DNA of 10,824 nucleotides from DATEMK01 sp035275625 (GTDB taxonomy: Bacteria; Bacteroidota; Bacteroidia; AKYH767-A; OLB10): NCBI GenBank assembly GCA_035275625.1, contig DATEMK010000045.1, positions 1 to 10,824 on the forward strand, in the 5' to 3' direction. Below the pieces are notes generated by a model. It was not told where the DNA came from. It ran no database searches and was given only the letters and a program-made list of their open reading frames with translations. The position numbers and the translations under genes are program-made. Shown piece by piece: positions 6,869 to 10,824 of this stretch. Position 1 is the stretch's first letter. Every line of letters starts with the position of its first letter.

Positions 6869-6937
6869 TTTGCTGCAGATTCACAGATTAAATGAGTTAA
6901 AGGAATTCAAAAAAAATCTGTGAATCTGTGGCAAATT
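6867..6937. repeat. Large inverted repeat (23-nt arms) between rimM and trmN6
   Basis: Left arm 6867-6889 and right arm 6915-6937 are reverse complements over 23 nt with two adjacent differences, around a 25-nt A-rich loop. The arm core ATCTGTGAATCTGTGGC resembles a dispersed palindromic repeat common in Bacteroidota spacers. In a + strand RNA both differences become G-U pairs, giving an unbroken stem, whereas in the - strand RNA, the direction of the flanking genes, they become A-C mismatches. It may act as an mRNA end or stabiliser between the two genes; there is no strong U-tract. Confidence 0.75.
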
Positions 6938-6953
6938 AAAATTCAAACAATTC

Positions 6954-7481
6954 CTAAGGATTCAAATACAAATCCACTAATCCATCAGGTAAATCCAAAT
7001 AAAGTATTTTTTCATCCCGGTCAACCCGCTCTATAAATTCAGGGATCATCGGAACAAGGATTTCTTTATCACCATGTTTTATTTGCGCAATAGTTTGCTG
7101 CGGCATGTCAATAATTTTTTCAAAAATCCCTATCTCACCTTTTGTTTTATCAATCACCTTAAAATTTAAAATCTCATGGAAATAAAATTTATTTTCAGCC
7201 AGTTTAGGGAGTTTTGACAGCGGAAGCCAGACTTCGCATTTCACAAACCCCTCTGCCTTTGTCATATCATCTACTCCTTTAATATGAACTTTTGCAACAT
7301 TATCACGGATGATAACCTGGCTGATTGCAAAAGAATTCAGCTCCTCATCTGTTTCAATAAAAATTGATTTCATTTTTTTATACCGCTGGGGATCGTCCAC
7401 ATCGAGATAAATCATCACATCACCTTTCACTCCGTGAGTACGGACTATTTTTCCCAAATAAAAACATTCTTCCTTTTTCAA
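6954..7481 (-). CDS. rimM: Ribosome maturation factor RimM (likely TTG start)
   Basis: A 175-residue cytoplasmic factor for 30S maturation that binds ribosomal protein S19 and helps 16S rRNA 3' domain assembly. The N-terminal RimM domain (about 4-92) begins with YLGKIVRTHGVKGDV and includes KAEGFVKCEVWLP. The C-terminal PRC-barrel (about 100-172) has YFHEILNFKV, the ILVPMIPEFI segment and LDLPDGLVDLY; length is typical. It sits after rpsP, the classic partner in bacterial operons. No ATG is available in frame: the frame is open upstream only to a TAA at 7514-7512, and the first internal ATG (residue 23) would delete the conserved start of the domain, so TTG at 7481-7479 is the best start. An out-of-frame ATG at 7486-7484 reads ATG CAT TGA and its stop overlaps this TTG. 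The stop codon is TAG. Confidence 0.9.
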   Translation of the reverse strand: MKKEECFYLGKIVRTHGVKGDVMIYLDVDDPQRYKKMKSIFIETDEELNSFAISQVIIRDNVAKVHIKGVDDMTKAEGFVKCEVWLPLSKLPKLAENKFYFHEILNFKVIDKTKGEIGIFEKIIDMPQQTIAQIKHGDKEILVPMIPEFIERVDRDEKILYLDLPDGLVDLYLNP

Positions 7482-7486
7482 TGCAT

Positions 7487-7632
7487 CTACGAATAACGAA
7501 TCAATACGAATTTACGAATCCACTTGCCATAGAAAATTACATTATGATTTCAAAAAATAATAAAGTGATAAAAAACAATATCCTCCCGACTGAAATCAGG
7601 ATTAATTCGTAATTTGTAAATTCGTAAATTCG
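7487..7632. repeat. Inverted-repeat-bounded element between rpsP and rimM
   Basis: The rpsP-rimM spacer holds ACGAAT/ATTCGT units at both ends in opposite orientation. CGAATTTACGAAT (7507-7519) is the perfect reverse complement of ATTCGTAAATTCG (7620-7632). Degenerate matches extend the arms to roughly 33-35 nt each, with gaps (about 7487-7521 and 7600-7632). The ~78 bp between them are A/T-rich with no convincing ORF. It could be a degenerate MITE-like or palindromic dispersed repeat inserted between two normally tightly spaced genes; transcribed, the arms could fold into a hairpin. Confidence 0.6.
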
Positions 7633-7639
7633 ACCTTCC

Positions 7640-8215
7640 TCAGGAGGGATTCGCTGATGACTCCGGATTTTCAGCAGCAGGGGCTTCACCTTCAGCAGGC
7701 GCTTCAGCCGGAGCCTCCGCAGGTGCAGCTTTAGCGGCAGCTTCGGCTTCCATAGCAGCAATTCTTTTAGCCGCTACTTTCTCAGCATTTTTTTCTTTCA
7801 GTTTCTCTTCTTCCGAAAGACGGCTTTTCACTTCCTCTTTCTTCTTGTTCATCACATCCTGAACTTTCTGAGAGATTTTGAGATTCTTTTGTTCAAGCCA
7901 TGAATTGAATTTTTCATCAGCCTGTTCCGGGGTAAGGGCTCCTTTTGCCACACCTTTATTAAGATGCTGGCGGTACATTACTCCGCGGTAAGAAAGAATG
8001 GCGCGTGTAGTATCTGTCGGCTGTGCGCCCTTGTTCAGCCAATCTAAGGCTTTGTCAACGTTCAGTTCAATGCTTGCCGGGTTGGTTTTAGGATTATAAG
8101 ACCCAATTTGTTCAATAAATTTACCATCCCTCGGAGCACGACCGTCAGCCACCACAATGTGGTAATAAGGATTCGCTTTTTTGCCGAATCGCTGTAATCT
8201 GATTTTTACTGGCAT
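7640..8215 (-). CDS. rpsP: 30S ribosomal protein S16 with long C-terminal tail
   Basis: A 191-residue protein. Residues 1-~82 are a standard S16 core: MPVKIRLQRFGKKANPYYHI, VVADGRAPRDGKFIEQIGSYNP, and the DTTRAILSYRGVMYRQHL segment. S16 binds 16S rRNA early in 30S assembly. Most bacterial S16 proteins end at about 80-100 residues; this one continues with a charged, probably helical stretch (about 95-155, rich in Lys/Glu) and then an Ala/Pro/Glu tail with APAE repeats (164-175). Extended S16 proteins of this sort are common in Bacteroidota, so the tail is lineage-typical rather than a fusion error. The ATG at 8215 gives the invariant N terminus. It is the first gene of the rpsP-rimM(-trmN6) cluster and diverges from the M48 peptidase gene. 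Confidence 0.95.
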   Translation of the reverse strand: MPVKIRLQRFGKKANPYYHIVVADGRAPRDGKFIEQIGSYNPKTNPASIELNVDKALDWLNKGAQPTDTTRAILSYRGVMYRQHLNKGVAKGALTPEQADEKFNSWLEQKNLKISQKVQDVMNKKKEEVKSRLSEEEKLKEKNAEKVAAKRIAAMEAEAAAKAAPAEAPAEAPAEGEAPAAENPESSANPS

Positions 8216-8273
8216 TTTTTAATGTTTATAGTTTTTAAAGTTATATTTCCGGTAGTATCCAACTACGGGGGCG

Positions 8274-8304
8274 CAAATATGAGGATTTTTTACATATTGA
8301 CAAT
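8274..8304 (-). promoter_or_regulatory. Candidate promoter for rpsP
   Basis: On the - strand a -33-like ATTG (8304 to 8301) is followed after 19 nt by CATATTTG (8281 to 8274), one base from the -7 consensus TAnnTTTG. The spacing is what Bacteroidota sigma factors prefer, and the predicted leader is about 50-60 nt. This is the best-spaced promoter candidate in the window. Confidence 0.45.
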
Positions 8305-8355
8305 AGGAAAGTTAAAGGTTTTGCCTTCTGAAACCAAAATGAAGTTCAGTGTCGG

Positions 8356-8363
8356 TATTTTTG
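8356..8363 (+). promoter_or_regulatory. Candidate -7 promoter box (TATTTTTG) for the M48 peptidase gene
   Basis: TATTTTTG matches TAnnTTTG exactly and lies 58 nt before the ATG at 8422, in the divergent spacer shared with rpsP. No -33 box is found at the usual distance: a TTTTG at 8319-8323 is 32 nt away. Motif-based only. Confidence 0.35.
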
Positions 8364-8421
8364 CACAATAAAGATACGGCACCGAAGTTGTCTTATCCAT
8401 ATCATACCAAAATTAAAAGCA

Positions 8422-9225
8422 ATGAAAAATAAATTTTTAATCACCTCAGCATTACTTGTAATACTGATGTCATGTTCCACTGTTCCTATCACAAAACGCA
8501 GCCAGCTCAACCTGCTTCCCGAAAGCCAGATGGTGGCCATGAGCCTGACGAGCTATCGGGAATTTCTTTCTCAAAATCCTCCCGAACCCGCTTCTGATCC
8601 TGATCAGCAACTGGTGAGCAAAGTGGGACAGAAAATTTCTGCCGCTGTGGTGAGATATATGGCACAGAACAAAATGTCTGACCGTGTGGCAGGTTATAAA
8701 TGGGAATTTAATACCGTAAACAACAAAGAGGCGAATGCATGGTGCATGCCCGGTGGCAAAATTGTGGTTTATACCGGTTTGCTGCCTATCACCCAGGACG
8801 AAGCAAGTCTTGCATTTGTGATGGGTCATGAGATCGGTCATGCTATTGCCAGGCATGGTAATGAGAGGATGAGCCAGGGTTTGTTAGCTCAAACCGGTGG
8901 ATTGGCTCTCGATGTCGCCCTGCAAAATAAAAGCGCTCAAACCCGTGCTCTCTTTCTTTCTGCCTATGGAGCGGGTGCCACCGTAGGAGCCATTCTCCCC
9001 TTCTCCCGTTTGCATGAAAGCGAGGCCGATAAGCTCGGAATGATTTTTATGGCAATGGCAGGTTACGATCCCCATGCCGGAGTGGGTTTATGGCAGCGAA
9101 TGTCCAAAGCCAGCGGTGGCGGCAAGCCTCCCGAAATTTTAAGCACCCATCCCAGCGACCAGAAAAGGATAAACGATATTAATGCTTATATGCCAACGGC
9201 AATGAAGTATTATAAGAAGACATAA
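8422..9225 (+). CDS. M48-family zinc metallopeptidase, lipoprotein (LoiP/BepA-like)
   Basis: A 267-residue peptidase. The signal sequence ends in the lipobox LMSC with Cys18 as lipidation site, so it is anchored to a membrane facing the periplasm. The catalytic motif is HEIGH (136-140: zinc ligands His136 and His140, general base Glu137), and HESEAD (198-203) supplies the third ligand, most likely Glu199. NAWCMPGGKIVVYTGLL precedes the active site, and STHPSDQKRI near the C terminus is another family signature. The size fits the single-domain LoiP/YcaL/Oma1-type group rather than BepA, which has an added TPR domain. The expected role is quality control of outer-membrane or envelope proteins; the substrate is unknown. 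It is monocistronic by position, divergent from rpsP and convergent with the next gene. GC looks higher than in the neighbouring metal-related genes by eye. Confidence 0.92.
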   Translation: MKNKFLITSALLVILMSCSTVPITKRSQLNLLPESQMVAMSLTSYREFLSQNPPEPASDPDQQLVSKVGQKISAAVVRYMAQNKMSDRVAGYKWEFNTVNNKEANAWCMPGGKIVVYTGLLPITQDEASLAFVMGHEIGHAIARHGNERMSQGLLAQTGGLALDVALQNKSAQTRALFLSAYGAGATVGAILPFSRLHESEADKLGMIFMAMAGYDPHAGVGLWQRMSKASGGGKPPEILSTHPSDQKRINDINAYMPTAMKYYKKT

Positions 9226-9383
9226 TGATTTCTTCAGGCGAATGCCGGATCAATTCCTTGCGGTGTTTTCTTTATTTTTAGAAAAAATATCAACATTCTC
9301 AAATGCAAGACTTGATGCTTACTAATTATGTTGTATTGAATACTAAACTGCTCTCTTAAGTACCATCAACTTCATCCGCAATT

Positions 9384-9400
9384 CTTTTTTCTGAAAAAAG
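9384..9400. terminator. Possible bidirectional terminator between convergent genes
   Basis: CTTTTTT and AAAAAAG (9384-9390 and 9394-9400) form a 7-bp A/T stem with a 3-nt loop, immediately before the stop of the beta-barrel gene. It lies in the 177-nt spacer with the convergent M48 peptidase gene. A second weak A/T stem of the same style occurs near 9269-9289. The stems lack GC pairs, so this is a weak call. I see nothing else in the spacer. Confidence 0.25.
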
Positions 9401-9402
9401 CG

Positions 9403-9966
9403 TTAAAAAGAGTAACCAACCTTTAAATCAATTATAGCTTTGACGGTCCATCCGTAGTTGCTGTAAACTTTTTGATCAAAATTATCAATGTGGAAGTCAT
9501 TTGAAAATTGGTACCCTTCTCCGATTTTTATTTCAAAAATTGCCGAAAGCCTCTTGCTAAGTTTGTAAGAAGGTGAAGCCGAAAGAAACAAAATCGGGCC
9601 ATACCTGTATTTTAATTTATCCTGTTCAGCAGGGCTGTCATAAAAACGGTAATGGTAATAATTAAAAGCTGCAAAAACACCTGCATGGAAGTTAAACTTC
9701 TTGTCCTTTTTTAAAAACGATTTATAAAAACCTGCTCCTCCGATCCATTCTTGTGAAATATCATATTTAATATAATCTGCCAAAAAAATTAATTCATTCC
9801 TGTTCGTTAAAATCCTGGAAAAAGAAATTTCAGCATCTGAATAGCCGGGCAGGTAAAACCCTCCCAATGAAATTTTGTTTTTTAAAGCGATACGTTCATC
9901 ACTTTGAGCCATGGTCAAGAGAGGAGAAATAAAGCAAATAAAAAAAAAGACTTTAACCGAATTCAT
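9403..9966 (-). CDS. Small outer-membrane beta-barrel-like protein, function unknown
   Basis: A 187-residue exported protein that I do not recognise as a named family. The signal peptide covers residues 1-20 (ends TMAQ). The mature part shows alternating hydrophobic/polar, aromatic-rich strands such as KISLGGFYLPG, LIFLADYIKYD, FHAGVFAAFNYYHYRF and YGPILFLSASPSYKL, and it ends in LKVGYSF. A C-terminal Phe within an amphipathic strand is the usual BAM-recognition signal of outer-membrane barrels. The size fits an 8-stranded barrel and is well below the ~300-residue PorP/SprF proteins that accompany some T9SS cargo. It begins 8 nt after the stop of the T9SS-sorted repeat protein on the same strand, so the two are probably one transcript, which hints at a joint surface role (inference). 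Confidence 0.7.
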   Translation of the reverse strand: MNSVKVFFFICFISPLLTMAQSDERIALKNKISLGGFYLPGYSDAEISFSRILTNRNELIFLADYIKYDISQEWIGGAGFYKSFLKKDKKFNFHAGVFAAFNYYHYRFYDSPAEQDKLKYRYGPILFLSASPSYKLSKRLSAIFEIKIGEGYQFSNDFHIDNFDQKVYSNYGWTVKAIIDLKVGYSF

Positions 9967-9974
9967 GTGACTTT

Positions 9975-10824
9975 TTATTCAACCAATAATTTTCCAACTG
10001 ATTTAACAATTCCATTTTCGGCTAATTTATAAAAATATAATCCATTAGCCATTCCGTTCCTTTCAATAATGGTTTGGTGAGAAGTTAAATTTTGCTGCCG
10101 GAGAATTTTTCCTTCCACATTAAAAATGCTGAGAGTTAAATTATCGTTAAAAAGATTATTGTTAACAGTTAAAGTGGTTATGGAATGGAAAGGATTGGGA
10201 GAAATGGAAATTGCGGATTGTGGATTTTGGATTTCGGATTGAATGCCGACTGTGGTGCAAAGAGTGGTGACGGTGCCTCCGCTGCTGGTTATTGTTGCGG
10301 GAGTTGTTACAATAGTAGGAGGGGAAGTAACATTTGTAGCCGGTGTTGTTTCCTGTGTTACAGGATTGGTAACAATGGTCGTTGTGCCACTTTGATTGCA
10401 TCCACTATTGCCAAGGCTATCAGTTTTGATTAAATACACACTATCCCCATCATCATTTTCTCCTGTAATAATATATCCTCCATCCGAAGTTCGTTGAATT
10501 GAAAAGCCATTATCATAATGTGTCCCGCCAAACGTTTTTGTCCAAAGAGTGTCACCATTTAAATCGGTCTTGATTAAATAAACATCATTTTGACCTGCAC
10601 CGAAATTTGAAGTGAAGCCTACAATAATAAATCCTGCATCCGCAGTTTGCTGAACTGATCCTCCACCATCATAATTTGCCCCGCCATATGTTTTTGTCCA
10701 GAGAGAATTTCCATTTGCATCGACTTTGATTAAATAAACATCATCAGAACCAGCACCAAAACTTGAAGTGTACCCGACAATAATATATTCACCATTCGCA
10801 GTTTGACGAATAGAAAAGCTGTAA
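9975..10824 (-). CDS. Secreted repeat protein with T9SS type A sorting domain, 5' end outside window
   Basis: The frame runs open from the right edge to TAA at 9977-9975, giving 283 visible residues; the true start lies beyond the window, so the GTG at 10439 is only internal. The N-terminal visible part has tandem repeats of 52, 52 and 48 residues, each with a GxYIIxGxTSSFGAGxxDVYLIKTDxxGxxLWTKTxGG-like plan, typical of long propeller-like Bacteroidota surface proteins. The last repeat lacks the TSxFGAG part. A Thr/Pro-rich linker follows, roughly 10242-10400, then a C-terminal sorting domain (ISPNPF, then LSIFNVEGKIL, GLYFYKL and GKLLVE) of about 70-75 residues. That domain directs export through the type IX secretion system and is normally cleaved by PorU. 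The linker-domain junction contains a heptad DNA repeat (10211-10241). The beta-barrel gene follows 8 nt downstream. Confidence 0.88.
   Translation of the reverse strand, partial: YSFSIRQTANGEYIIVGYTSSFGAGSDDVYLIKVDANGNSLWTKTYGGANYDGGGSVQQTADAGFIIVGFTSNFGAGQNDVYLIKTDLNGDTLWTKTFGGTHYDNGFSIQRTSDGGYIITGENDDGDSVYLIKTDSLGNSGCNQSGTTTIVTNPVTQETTPATNVTSPPTIVTTPATITSSGGTVTTLCTTVGIQSEIQNPQSAISISPNPFHSITTLTVNNNLFNDNLTLSIFNVEGKILRQQNLTSHQTIIERNGMANGLYFYKLAENGIVKSVGKLLVE
10211..10241 (-). repeat. 7-nt tandem repeat (about four units) inside the coding linker
   Basis: On the + strand the units are TTGCGGA, TTGTGGA, TTTTGGA, TTTCGGA and a trailing TTG (consensus TTnYGGA); on the coding strand the consensus is TCCRMAA. 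Because 7 is not a multiple of 3, the repeat passes through all frames and is read as IQSEIQNPQSAI, with no stop. The same heptads occur as non-coding spacer repeats in Bacteroidota genomes, so it appears to be a spacer-type repeat tolerated in a disordered linker. Confidence 0.7.
10440..10823 (-). repeat. Tandem ~156-nt coding repeats in the T9SS-sorted protein
   Basis: Anchors TTTTTGTCCA (10535 and 10691) and TTGATTAAAT (10570 and 10726) recur exactly 156 nt apart. A third copy of the second anchor at 10426 is 144 nt away, 4 codons shorter. Each unit encodes one VYLIKxDxxG repeat. Nucleotide identity is high enough to see by eye, suggesting duplication or ongoing homogenisation; the array continues past the window edge. 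Confidence 0.8.

Noticed and set aside
7364..7612. Open frame on the + strand over the rimM start and spacer
   Set aside because: It begins inside rimM in antisense and runs through the inverted-repeat element; no domain or export signal.
7537..7761. Leu/Lys/Arg-rich open frame on the - strand
   Set aside because: It is the S16 Ala/Pro/Glu tail read in another frame, running into the repeat spacer.
10185..10433. Gly/Cys/Ser-rich open frame on the + strand
   Set aside because: Antisense of the Thr/Pro linker of the T9SS-sorted protein; its composition reflects the repeats.
1..10824. CRISPR array, tRNA, transposase, phage gene or toxin-antitoxin pair
   Set aside because: I saw no regularly spaced direct repeats with unique spacers, no cloverleaf, and no mobile-element or phage protein in any frame.

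Overview
The window looks like a chromosomal segment of a Bacteroidota bacterium (Chitinophagales/Sphingobacteriales/Flavobacteriales type; I cannot place it more precisely). The reasons are low GC, a type IX secretion C-terminal sorting domain, a TonB-dependent receptor with an N-terminal carboxypeptidase-regulatory-like domain, an S16 protein with a long Ala/Pro/Glu tail, a lack of strong Shine-Dalgarno sites, and -7 boxes of the TAnnTTTG type that this phylum uses. I see no mobile element, tRNA, rRNA or CRISPR array.

Layout. (1) Positions 1-642: the 3' part of a membrane carotenoid (lycopene) cyclase gene that enters from the left edge. (2) Positions 685-3656: a three-gene metal-related block on the + strand. 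It has a small lipoprotein with a CPM...CPxCGM heavy-metal-binding domain, a small exported Cys-rich protein resembling the HYC_CC_PP family, and a 740-residue TonB-dependent receptor. Together they suggest capture or import of copper or a similar metal at the outer membrane. (3) Positions 3718-6091: an exported Asp-box (BNR) beta-propeller protein and, 10 nt further on, a glutamate-forming-type saccharopine dehydrogenase (lysine metabolism).

(4) Positions 8215 down to 6092 on the - strand: rpsP (ribosomal protein S16), rimM (ribosome maturation) and a trmN6-like tRNA1(Val) m6A37 methyltransferase, a translation/RNA-maturation cluster. Both of its spacers hold inverted-repeat elements, rimM has no ATG and probably starts at TTG, and the last gene ends back-to-back with the saccharopine dehydrogenase gene with no spacer. 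(5) Positions 8422-9225 on the + strand: a lipoprotein M48 zinc metallopeptidase, divergent from rpsP. (6) Positions 10824 down to 9403 on the - strand: the 3' part of a secreted repeat protein with a T9SS sorting domain, followed 8 nt later by a small outer-membrane beta-barrel-like protein of unknown function.

Most genes belong to known families. The less ordinary signals are the metal block with its unusual Cys motifs, the short degenerate repeats scattered in spacers and once inside a coding linker, and the odd rimM start. Family names are from sequence recognition by eye; no database search was run.
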